Source of the DNA: Dictyophora rubrovolvata | Taxonomy: Eukaryota > Basidiomycota > Agaricomycetes > Phallales > Phallaceae | Direction: 5' to 3' | DNA length: 64,000 bases | Assembly (NCBI GenBank): GCA_029959195.1 | Contig: CP114120.1 | Location: 1,364,001 to 1,428,000, forward strand | Shown here: piece after piece, positions 1-9,014 of the stretch | Layout of the letters: each line of letters begins with the position of its first letter | How positions within the stretch are numbered: position 1 is the first letter of the stretch | Notes under the pieces: generated by a model | Databases searched by the model: none | Told to the model about the DNA's origin: nothing | What the model saw: the letters and a program-made list of their open reading frames with translations, nothing else | Translations under genes and position numbers: made by a program

Positions 1-1925
1 GAGATGAAATACGTTCCGAAAGTCTCCTAATGTTCGGCAACTTGCTGCATTGTGCAAGGGAGAAAATTGGAGATTGCAAAATTGAAAACCGAGCCAGCTG
101 TGCTTTTGTATGGTAAGGCTGATGACTCAAGTTTTGGATCTGAAAGCATTCTAATAGTGGGTCAGTCAAGCGAAAGAAGATCGAGCGGTATGCTGTGTAC
201 AAAACATATGTCGCTCCCGCGATGAAGGTACGAGTTGACCCGATCGCTAAAGCTGAAGCGCCAAGTATTCGTATCTTCAGACTTCTTAAAGAAAGTATTC
301 TTTTTTATAAGAATGCTGTCCGAGTTTTACGCAAGTTCTGATCATAATGATTATCTCGATTGCGTCGTCCTTTTCAATCTTGACAAAGACTCACGTGTCC
401 TTAATTCGAGAAGCGAGTCAGTTGCGCCCCGCCAACGCAAGTTTGCCCATCCTCAGATATTTCAACCGAGTTGTCTACTATCCCGAGGTTCCATAAATAA
501 CAAAAACGTTATATACTGGGTGGAGCCAGTGAACAGTGTTATGTCTGGCAAATTAAATATTCAGCCGAGATTTCCAACACGGCCTGGAATGTTTGGGGAA
601 TAGTATGCTGAGAACATGATGGCTCCAATAATAACGTCACTGAATCATCCGATATATATAACATATCGGTTTATTCCAATATCGGTGTAAAACCGGGATG
701 ACGAGAACAATCATCTCAACCACTTCCGAATTCACCTGCTCAGCCGGTCTGATGACCGTCCGTGTCATCCCCCGACCGATAGAGTTTTAGCAGCAGGCTC
801 TCATAATAAATACTAGGTACAAGCTTTGGCTTGGTGCATATGACTAACCAATTTAGTTCCCAGACGCATCAGATGATTGTTCACCTGGTTCCGTGTCTGC
901 TGATGACCAGTGATGACCATTGGCCATGACCACGCCGCAAGAGTCACGAACAATATATAATGCTTACAAAAACGGTCTAGTTGACAGTTGGGCTATTTAA
1001 GAGACCTTGAGGTATTTATTTGTCGAGAACCGCCAAATATATTATAGCCCATTAGACCGGTTTGCAAAGATGAAATACATGTGTATGGTTGTCCAAACCT
1101 CTCACGATTGCCACGCCGTCATTCGGATTCAGTCTGGCTACATATGTATCTGCAACCAAATTTCCTGTAGAAGGAATATAGGCGTGATAGCGGGACAAAT
1201 AAATATACATAGACTGAACACGCGCATATATACACAGAAGATGAGATCTGTTTTTTGTGCGCCACATCAAAGTTCCGACGCCGTTCCGTCAGTGGGAAAG
1301 CACTCACAAAACAATTGCCCTGTGCTTTCTTCGAATATCCGGATCAGCCACCTAGGCACCTTTTTCCGCAGTTGGTGGACCGGTGAATACATATACATTC
1401 ACCTTTGAAATGAATTACAAGCCAATACTATTTAAGAACAGGTATGTATAATACCCGCAGCCCATTCAGTGCCGATACGATGGAGATATAATTCGATATC
1501 GGCGCATATGCGCACGGACGCCCTGAAAGATGTCATAACTGAATTAGAAAGTTCTCGTGAATTCAATGGCGAGCGTTTCGTTTTTGCGCTAAGATTGAAG
1601 GAATGGGACAGGCCTCGTGACTACTCTTAATCGAGCGAGAATACTATTAGCCCGGGTCTATCGAAGTGGCAAAACGTGCGATACAGTAATACAATACATA
1701 AATCATAAAAAAAAATATCTCATTAGGAAATGAAAAAAGATGGTAATAGTTTTTGGGTTACAACATCATGAGAAGAATAGGCAAAGCAGTGCGCAGTATC
1801 AAAACAACAGAACAGCAGTACTTGTCAAAGGTGGGGGGTAGATGTTTGTTTTTTGCTATGCAAACAAAAGTTAGAAAGAACAAAAGATACATGTGTGGTG
1901 AACGACATACGGGCAACAAGCTCAT
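1..1925. other. AT-rich region without a supportable gene
   Basis: I find no gene I can defend here. The longest open frame is on the plus strand at 235-603 (122 codons). It has no recognisable domain, no signal peptide and no splice context that extends it, so it may be chance. Several GATGACC-like words recur loosely between about 730 and 930 but do not form a clean repeat. The region lies downstream (3' side) of the first minus-strand peptide gene. Confidence 0.5.
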
Positions 1926-2130
1926 TCACCAACTGGGTGCAGAGATGGATTGACGTGTGTCGAGAGCTGTGTATTGATAACACAAATCAGTCAGAGCAAA
2001 CGAAGGTTTATAGGCCGCAGATAAGCAACTCACCATTGCTCTGGTCATCGATGAGGACTATAGGAGCTGCTGAAACCAACTCTGCGAGCGTAAGAGCTGC
2101 TAAAGCAATCCAAACGGCAAAACGCTGCAT
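1926..2130 (-). CDS. Small secreted peptide precursor A (45 aa, two exons, C-terminal Trp)
   Basis: Exon 1 is 2130-2034 and exon 2 is 1966-1926. They are joined across a 67-nt phase-1 intron (GTGAGT...ACACAG) with a CTGAC-type branch site. The 45-aa product starts MQRFAVWIALAALTLAELVS, a classical signal peptide with likely cleavage at VSA/AP. The mature part begins Ala-Pro and ends LDTRQSISAPSW directly before TGA. No cysteines, no CaaX box. A TTTAAAAAGG TATA-like element lies about 110 bp upstream. The gene shares strand, intron phase and position, precursor size and the A-[PS]-[PS]-W ending with the genes at 3345-3547 and 5428-5615, which is the strongest support that it is real. Function unknown. 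By architecture it could be a secreted signalling, effector or RiPP-type peptide, but that is inference. It is too short for ordinary ORF cut-offs. Confidence 0.68.
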
Positions 2131-2238
2131 CACTATGTCACTATGCACCTAGGGGATTTCACAAAGACTGAAAGAATAGAGTGCGAGCAGAGGAGTGAGA
2201 CAATAAGCGGGGAGCGTCGAATAGAAAATCGCCTGGCA

Positions 2239-2250
2239 TCCTTTTTAAAT
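2239..2250 (-). promoter_or_regulatory. TATA-like element upstream of peptide gene A
   Basis: On the minus strand this reads ATTTAAAAAG, about 110 bp before the ATG of peptide gene A. It is followed by a pyrimidine-rich stretch typical of fungal transcription start regions. Positional evidence only. Confidence 0.35.
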
Positions 2251-3344
2251 GCTTCAGTGCAAAGAACGATCATTTTTACAGCTGTGTACTAGCGCCAAGG
2301 TTGACTAAACGCGCCACAGACGCCGGGTTTAGCGCCAGCCACATCCGAGATTTCCATTTGGGCAGCGTTTTCTCACTTCCTCCTCAAGTTATACATATCT
2401 TGTATCAGAAATTTTTTTCCTTTGCCTGACGCCCTGTAGGATCAGGAGTGTAATCTCCCTCTTTCTCTGAACACGATCGATGCCGTCATTTTCATCTATG
2501 AAAGATCTTTCTTGCGGGCTGCTATCTGAAGCTGCGAAAATCTTGGGATTGGACCTTAATCTGAACAGTTTTCCAGTCGCCGTTGGCCTAACAAGCTTAA
2601 AAGGGCCGGCTAGCTCTTAAGGAAACGTGATCAAGTAGCGGAACAAGAACTCAGTGTAATCGGTCCTCCATGGAAGGCTATAGACAGACACCTTATAACT
2701 TGGAAGAAATAGGATCTAAAGTATGCTTCGCCAATATGCGGCTGCTACTGCCTCAGGTTCGCTATTATACATTCTGTGATTCTGCGTTCCTATGAGACCA
2801 TATCGAATTCCTTGGCTATGGACAGGGGCTTCGTGTGCTGATGTTTCTGCATACCCATTGCATGGTACTTTACGCACGTTTCATTAAGCATATGATTAAT
2901 TTTTGATCGACGTGGGCTTATAAACCCTTGGCAAGTGAGGAACAGGCGAGATATCCCGACAGAAAACAAGATTGTGTTTTTTTTCTTCTTTCGACTACGT
3001 ACTCAATATGAAGAAGATATACAGCAACCCTTCTACACTTCGACCATACATGTTGTTGTAAATTTATAACAAAGAAGACAACTGACAATAACCCCATCTT
3101 GGGTTAGGCCAGCCAGATTCGTCGGAAGGGAGGGATAGGGTGGGAGTGACCGAGCATTCGATAAACTTTAGGGTATACTCCGAATAACAGATAAAAGAGA
3201 AGAAAGTTCGAGGAGAAACCAAGAGACTCGCAAACGATTGTGATAAGGATAGATTCAACTTGATAGCAATTAAAACGTTACTTAAATAAAAAGCATCAAG
3301 TAGACTTACCAACAAAGGCCGTTTAGATAACATGGAATTCAACA
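2251..3344. other. Intergenic, no supported gene
   Basis: This 1.1-kb stretch separates peptide genes A and B. A plus-strand frame from 2480 (46 codons, starting MPSFSSMKDLSCG) and a minus-strand frame at 3064-3348 (94 codons) are open. The latter starts by overlapping the stop of peptide gene B (GCATGATG) and is hydrophobic, but contains a good GTAAGT donor inside. I regard both as chance or untranslated sequence. Confidence 0.4.
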
Positions 3345-3547
3345 TCATGCCTGATTCTCAGAAATTTGTGAGCGTTTCCAACTCGCCCCTCCTACACCGA
3401 CATCTGCGAAATGAAATTGACATAATATAAGATTAATGGGTAATGGCGAAGAAGCATGTGCTTACCACCCGGAGTCGGCATTGCGTCGACTTGAGCTAGG
3501 AGAACAGCTGCGACGAAAGAGACAAGGTATTTCACCGACAACTTCAT
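3345..3547 (-). CDS. Small secreted peptide precursor B (46 aa, two exons, ASW-Lys-Arg)
   Basis: Exon 1 is 3547-3466 and exon 2 is 3403-3345, with a 62-nt phase-1 intron (GTAAGC...TTCGCAG). The 46-aa product starts MKLSVKYLVSFVAAVLLAQV, a signal peptide with likely cleavage after VDA. The mature part begins Met-Pro-Thr-Pro, runs through GDVGVGGASW and continues KRSQISENQA before TGA. The A-S-W matches the C-terminal tryptophan motif of its two neighbours. Here it is followed by Lys-Arg, so Kex2 cleavage plus Kex1 trimming would give the same free C-terminal Trp (family knowledge applied by inference). A TATATAAG-type box sits about 50 bp before the ATG. No cysteines and no known domain. Confidence 0.66.
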
Positions 3548-3591
3548 GGCTGTAGTTATAGTGTCCGTCAGGGTGCAGCAGCGAGGGGAGC

Positions 3592-3600
3592 TCTTATATG
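3592..3600 (-). promoter_or_regulatory. TATA-like element upstream of peptide gene B
   Basis: Minus-strand reading CATATAAGAG, about 50 bp upstream of the peptide B start codon. This spacing is reasonable for a fungal TATA box driving a highly expressed small secreted protein. Positional evidence only. Confidence 0.4.
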
Positions 3601-5427
3601 TACGTGCTTACCATCGTCACAACATACCGTCACAGTCAGCTCAGCCGGGGGTGCCTGACCGTAACGTCTCAAGATCTGAATACATAGCTCCACTTTTGCC
3701 CCTGTTATTTATTATTATCATATCACGGCGAGAGAGAAAAAAGCATTTTGCCAAGGTATATGTACCGTGTCAAGATATGTTACTGACGATGGCGTTTCAA
3801 GTCATGGTGGTAAATTATAATAGTGCATTTGCCCAGGAACGACGAATGTCCAGAGAATTTTTTAAGATTCCGGCCAAGAATACTCCGTGTTGTCCCTTGC
3901 GCAGTATGCCCGAAAGAAACAAGCTTGAGTATGTATTATCAGCCTTGCGGATATCATCTAAAATGGATGTGTCAATCATTGCTACGCAGCAATTTGCGGG
4001 TCCTTATTTTCAAAAAGGACTCAAGGCTCAGGGCATACTGCACCCATATCCAAGTAAGTCTGAGACGGTATTGGGTTTCCTCTCGACCAAAATTTTATTT
4101 TTATAAGGAACGTTCCATGGTGGGTTTTTTTTATTTCGAGTTCACAAGCTTATATCTTTACTTGGAAACGCAGGGAACTACACAATAGGAATGGTATCGT
4201 CGGGTACTATGTGCTAGAGGGCCAGTACCGGTGATTCAGCCGAAGTAAGCACGCGCTACAAAGGCGTCATGCCGTGAATGGGAAATGGCCAAAAAAAATT
4301 GGCCTGCTAAAGCGTGCTACATGGCTAACTGTACCTAATCCCTAAAAGGACTCGACCCAAGCAGGTTCCTTCCAGGTTGAATCAGACTGACGTTGGAGAG
4401 CGTAATAAGCTTCTGCGAAAGCTCCGTCGGGCCTATTAGATCATATTGTGCATGAACGGGCCCATTGCACAATGCATCACTATCTCCCTTTTCTGGACGG
4501 GGAAAGGTTTTTGCGACAATTAATATCCATTACATATGGTACAACCAAGCCGAGCTCATGATTAGCGGATCAACGTTAACGTTCAATTTAGCCCTGGGCC
4601 TGAAGCCAAGTATCCAGCCCACCCCAAATAACAACCTGTAACATCGTTGGAACTTACTTAAGTAATCAGCTCCTGCACTGCCCATGTCTCTCGTCAATCC
4701 AACTCCAGATGAACAGTCTCATTTCAAGAATTCAAGAATTTTCTATATAACAGATCCTCGTTATCACCGGTGACGCTGCGGCAAAGGTCCTCCTTTTCTC
4801 TAAGTCGGTCTTAGGCTAGGCGATGATTTGGAATACGACATGTGTAAACCACATCGAACCAATCTTGATGTCTTTGTTTAAAAACTGGGAGTTGCTCCGA
4901 CCCACCGCTGACTGGCGAATGACTTTTTTGTCAGCCGAATAATCGCGTTGAAAAATCCAGGAACACCATGTTTAGGTATACGCTTGTTCTCTAAATGGAT
5001 CCTTCTCACCCGGAGAATGCCGGAAGACAGGTGACAGCGGCGCTGGCCCACAAGCGTGCTTCGTTGTGTTGAGGTGAAATCTCTCCGTTGCCACTGAATG
5101 AATTCCAATCTTACATGTGTTCCTCAGACATTATCTTGATCCAAGCAAAAATAGATCCTGAGCAGCAGTCTACATTCACTGAATAATAGCACAATCAATA
5201 TACAGTATGCCATACTACCCAAGAATCGGAAGGCTCCCTGAGAAAAGTCCATAAACAGTAAATAAAAAAAAAAGAGCAAGGGCAAAGCAAGCTGAACGAA
5301 AACATTATTTGGCCGGGGTAAAGCTAAGAAAAAATTGAAGATATCAGCCGCCGCAGCGCAGCTAGCGAGTTACGGTTGACTCACACGATTCGCATATTGA
5401 CAACAATGAAAAGTCGAGTATCCCCAT
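3601..5427. other. Intergenic, no supported gene
   Basis: About 1.8 kb between peptide genes B and C. Plus-strand frames at 3546-4106 and 3823-4188 are open, but their composition looks non-coding and the first runs antisense through the peptide B promoter. A minus-strand frame at 4878-5108 is basic and unlike anything I know. A minus-strand mini-ORF at about 5211-5125 has a hydrophobic start but lacks the features of the peptide family. I searched both strands for a fourth W-stop member here and did not find one. Confidence 0.4.
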
Positions 5428-5615
5428 TTACCATGGAGGAGCGTCAACGAAGTCGCCGTCCCTGACGATAAGAGAGTCTGTTATCATGTTGGTGAGTCTC
5501 TTTCAAGTTCGACAGCAGTCAAGCGACGGGACGTACCAGGTTGGGCGACGGGAACTGCAATGCTCAATTGAGCAAGGACCAGAGTAATGAAGGTGGATAT
5601 TAACGAGAGACGCAT
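5428..5615 (-). CDS. Small secreted peptide precursor C (42 aa, two exons, C-terminal Trp)
   Basis: Exon 1 is 5615-5537 and exon 2 is 5477-5428, with a 59-nt phase-1 intron (GTACGT...ATAACAG). The 42-aa product starts MRLSLISTFITLVLAQLSIA, a signal peptide. The mature part begins Val-Pro-Val-Ala and ends LIVRDGDFVDAPPW directly before TAA. Intron phase, intron position relative to the signal peptide, product size and the Ala-Pro-Pro-Trp ending match peptide genes A and B on the same strand. A TATATAAATTGG element lies about 145 bp upstream. There are no cysteines or known domains. An Arg nine residues before the motif aligns loosely with the Arg in peptide A. Function unknown. Confidence 0.68.
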
Positions 5616-5753
5616 TTTTTTTTCTTTTGACGAGGAATCAACTCAAAAATTCAAACCAGTGGGGCGGGTTACACGTTGGAAGGACGGATGGCTCTTTAGA
5701 GTGGGGGAGGAGATGTGTGAAGGTCCAGGTGCTTTGCCTTGACTCAGAAGAAG

Positions 5754-5766
5754 CCAATTTATATAT
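5754..5766 (-). promoter_or_regulatory. TATA box upstream of peptide gene C
   Basis: Minus-strand reading CATATATAAATTGG, about 145 bp before the ATG of peptide gene C. It is followed by C/T-rich sequence and an A-rich leader ending right at the start codon. It is the best TATA match of the three peptide genes. Confidence 0.45.
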
Positions 5767-6834
5767 GAAAAGAGCGAAGAATCGCTGATCATCTCATGGT
5801 GATAATTATAATATACCTCAGGTCTCAATATCAATACCAGTGCACTTGATGTGGAAAGCCTTTTGAAAATCCATCATCGATACATCCATTGGCGTCAGGT
5901 ACGGGAATCTAACTAAGAAAAGACTTGTCCAGATAGGCTAGGCCGTCGCCGAAAGGCGTCTACTTCTCCGCTGCAGTGTAAATCGAAAACCCTTGTATGT
6001 AAAGACTATTGAAACGGTTCAAACGATAGTCAGGGTACTATGGTTTCCCTTCGTTACTTTTTCTATTTTTTTCATTATTGTGGCGTGGAACGGCTATCTG
6101 GGGAGAGCTTGGCTGAGAGCAGGCCCCTCCCGGCTACTATTTTAAAATAATAAACAGGCACCTCAGTCGACTTTTTGAATTTCCATACTTCCTACTGCGT
6201 TACTGCGGAACCCCCAAGGACTCCTGGTAATAAATACAGGCACTGCGCAGGGCAACACACAATCAGAAATAACTTCTCAAATATTATTTCGTCAGATTAT
6301 TTAGCAGCTTAAGAACCTTTAAGAATCCGTACCCATGTATAAAATATTAATCCAATGCAGATGGAAATTCCTCCCGTGGTCGAAATATCCTTGTCTTCGC
6401 TCTCTGGGGTCTGAAGGAGGGAATGTCCCACCTACTGACGCCATTGGTTGCGAAATAAGAATGTGGTCTTAATTCTCACCCTAAACAATATTTATAGGAT
6501 GTTATAAAATTATCACAGCTTGGCTGTCTTATCATCATGGCCAATGATTGAAAAATCTCCCTTCTGTTATTGGTTGGTCCAACCGCCATGAGCACCATGA
6601 TCCATCGGAACATGACTGATCATTAGCTTAGGTATCCAGTGTTCAACTTAGGATTCTCAGAAGCGCATGGTGAAAAGATGGTCCAAATTATGACGATTTT
6701 GCTACGTGAATGTCGGACATTTCTTGAATCGACAGTTCACCGCTTTCTCTCAAAGCTTATGCAGTTTATAGCTATTCAAAATGTGATAATGTTACAATAT
6801 CATGATGGTCTTGTGACTCAACTCTTTATTCTAC
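5767..6834. other. Intergenic, no supported gene
   Basis: About 1 kb between the quinone oxidoreductase 3' end and peptide gene C. A plus-strand frame at 6639-6896 overlaps the last exon of the oxidoreductase on the other strand and is a shadow. A GCA-TGG-TGA (Ala-Trp-stop) occurs on the plus strand near 6666, but no signal-peptide exon precedes it. Confidence 0.4.
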
Positions 6835-8407
6835 TTAGGCGACCTTCACTAACAGCTTCCCAATTGTGTTTCTTCCAACTATGTCGTCATGTGTAGCACG
6901 GACGCCTTCTTCGGTGAAAGGATATTCCTTAAAGATGTTAACTTTCAGCTTTCCAGCGGCGATCAAGTCCCACAGCTCGGAAGTATATTTTTGAACTTCT
7001 TCCTGAGTAACCAGATAGTTGAATAACCTAGATTGACACATTGACACACAATCTAAGAAGAAGAAGAAAAAGTTCATCGAAAACGCACGTTGGACGGCAA
7101 ACTTTCAAGTTCTTCTCCGTTAGCTTGAGTGCTATTTCAACACTATTAGAAAACAAATCATCCAAAAGGCTTCGTGTATGTATACTGACGAGGGAAGGGA
7201 GGGACAACACCGGAGGCATTCCCAACCGAGACGATCGTTCCCTTACGACGGATAAGCTTAAAGTTATTTTCCCATCTGGAACACATCATTCAATCAATAG
7301 AACCACCCAGATATGGTTAGTTCATGCCACTCACGTATCTTTCCCGACACCATCAAACACGGCAGAAACACCTTCACCTTTAGTTATCTCGAGCACACGA
7401 GAGACAGTGTCTTCCTTGGTGTAGATGATCATTTCCGTCGCACCATGTTCTTTGGCGATGCGAGCTTTCTCCTCGCTCGAAGTTGTTCCGATAACTTTCG
7501 CACCAATGTTTGCCAAAAGCTGCGTAAAACACAATCCTATAAAAAAAATTAGCACAGACTTTTCTCTCTGCTTTGGGAGAGGAAGGGGAAAACTTGCCTA
7601 ATCCACCAGCTGCGGTGTGCACAAGGATCCATTCACCCGCTTTGACAGGATAGGCCTCGGTGATGAATGTCAGGGCTGTCAAACCTTGGGTAAATGATGC
7701 CGCTCCAAGACGAGTGGAAATCGATGCCGAAAGAGGAACAACACGTTTCCACGGCACTGCAGCATACTCGGCATATGAACGTCCTAGCTGTTAGACTTGC
7801 TAGTAAAGTATAACTCTTGCAACACGCTGAGTATTTTACATACAACGACAACCTAATTCAAGTGGTGCCATTCAAGGTCAGTCAGGTAAAGGGGTGAGAT
7901 TCCTGATAACTCGCCTTGGTCCCAATTTGGAGGTTATTGCTCTTATACCAGGAATCTTCAAGGACTTTGGGATCAGTTGGGAGCTGAACTACTTCTCCAG
8001 CTCCTTCCGTTCCCAAAATTAAAGGCCACCCTCCTTGATTAGGATAGATACCCTTTCTTTGATATGTATCGATGAAATTAACGCCAGCCTGTAAATACAT
8101 CCAAAAAGCAACAAAACACCAAAAAGGCAAGATCAGCAAAACATGAGTCAATATAATGCCCGGGAAATTATATTTTTAAGATACACACGTATTCGATTTT
8201 TACTAACACCTCTTCCGGCCCCAGTTTGGGCACGTTGAGGGTGATTTCCTTGATAGCGGATGAATCGCCGTGTTCGTTAACGCCAAAGGCGCGCATCGTA
8301 GCCGGAATACAAGTTACTGAAGAAGACATAGCTTGGAAGGGAATCCTAGAGTGTGCAACGAGAGAAAGAGGTTTGAAATGGTTCAGTGCCAGTATACGGA
8401 ATCTCAT
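6835..8407 (-). CDS. NADPH:quinone oxidoreductase (zeta-crystallin/ZTA1 type)
   Basis: Medium-chain dehydrogenase/reductase that reduces quinones with NADPH. My model has eight exons and 371 codons from 8407: 8407-8189, 8088-7915, 7852-7844, 7787-7598, 7536-7335, 7275-7190, 7131-7089, 7027-6835. The N-terminal GroES-like part reads AGVNFIDTYQRKGIYP and TEGAGEVV. The Rossmann part reads HTAAGGLG, then LCFTQLLANIGAKVIGTTSS, then AVFDGVGKDT, RRKGTIVSVGNASG and the C-terminal HDDIVGRNTIGKLLVKVA. All are typical of yeast Zta1 relatives, which lack the catalytic zinc. Internal Met codons at residues 27 (MSSS) and 38 (MRAF) are possible starts; the latter gives the usual 330-340 aa. Two introns need GC donors (7914 and 7597) and one exon is only 9 nt, see findings. 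Confidence 0.9.
7537..7597 (-). other. GC-AG intron in the quinone oxidoreductase gene
   Basis: The 61-nt intron starts GCAAGT at 7597 and ends ATAG at 7537. With this junction the coding sequence passes from the glycine-rich loop AAGGLG straight into LCFTQLLANIGAKV in frame. No GT donor nearby preserves both the glycine motif and the frame. Confidence 0.75.
7844..7852 (-). other. 9-nt microexon (GTTGTCGTT) in the quinone oxidoreductase gene
   Basis: A three-codon exon (Val-Val-Val) lies between an intron with a GCGAGT donor (7914-7853) and one with a GTATGT donor (7843-7788). It yields IGTK-VVV-LGRSYAEY, the spacing expected before the conserved YAEY segment of this family. Without it the strand that leads into YAEY would be missing. 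Confidence 0.55.
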
Positions 8408-9014
8408 AAACTAATCATTCTCAGAGGTGATGACGTGAACATGGGTAAGCTAGATGACTAACCAGGCCAGTAAAAATGTTTATCCAATTTATATCGGTAT
8501 TGCTGTCTGCTGACTCGAGGAATCGGTTTGTACATGCTACTGGGATCCTAATTAATACTAATATCCGATTGCCCAGTATGATTTAACCAGCATCACGATT
8601 CTATATCACATTATAGACATATACACTTGGAGCTCTACCACGTTGACCGATAGCATATGCAGTTATTTCTACTTACTTACTAAGTTAATATAATAAGTAT
8701 ATATACCAAAACCAAATTCATGCGAAAACCAGCAAAAAAAAAATAATGAGAACGAAAAGGTATCAATGGTGAAAGATGCACTATAAAAATGGATAAGAAA
8801 TTGAAAAAGCTTGAATGACGAACGTGGGCGACGATGATGGAATGTTATAGCGATTGCGATTGCATTATTAATGAATGTGTGATTCATGTAAAAAAAGGAT
8901 GTGTGAGCGATAGCATAGAAAGGAAGAACGTCTGCAGTTTATGGGTCAAAGAGCGGTCAAAGAACCATTAGCTTCAAAATGGCATGGTTACCTAGGACCA
9001 TCGTGGAAGTTGAC
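8408..9014. other. Intergenic region
   Basis: Promoter side of the quinone oxidoreductase and 3' side of the TBC gene. AT-rich, with a TATATA run near 8698 and A-rich tracts. The open frame at 8669-8887 (-) is low-complexity and not convincing. I see no gene. Confidence 0.5.

Noticed and set aside
235-603. 122-codon plus-strand open frame
   Set aside because: No domain, no signal peptide, no promoter or splice evidence. Composition looks like chance in AT-rich DNA.
3064-3348. 94-codon minus-strand frame overlapping the peptide B stop
   Set aside because: Hydrophobic, uninterpretable sequence containing an internal GTAAGT donor. Likely 3' untranslated region of peptide gene B.
1926-5615. Peptide genes as mating-pheromone precursors
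   Set aside because: Basidiomycete pheromone precursors have a C-terminal CaaX box and no signal peptide. These have signal peptides, no cysteine and a Trp end.
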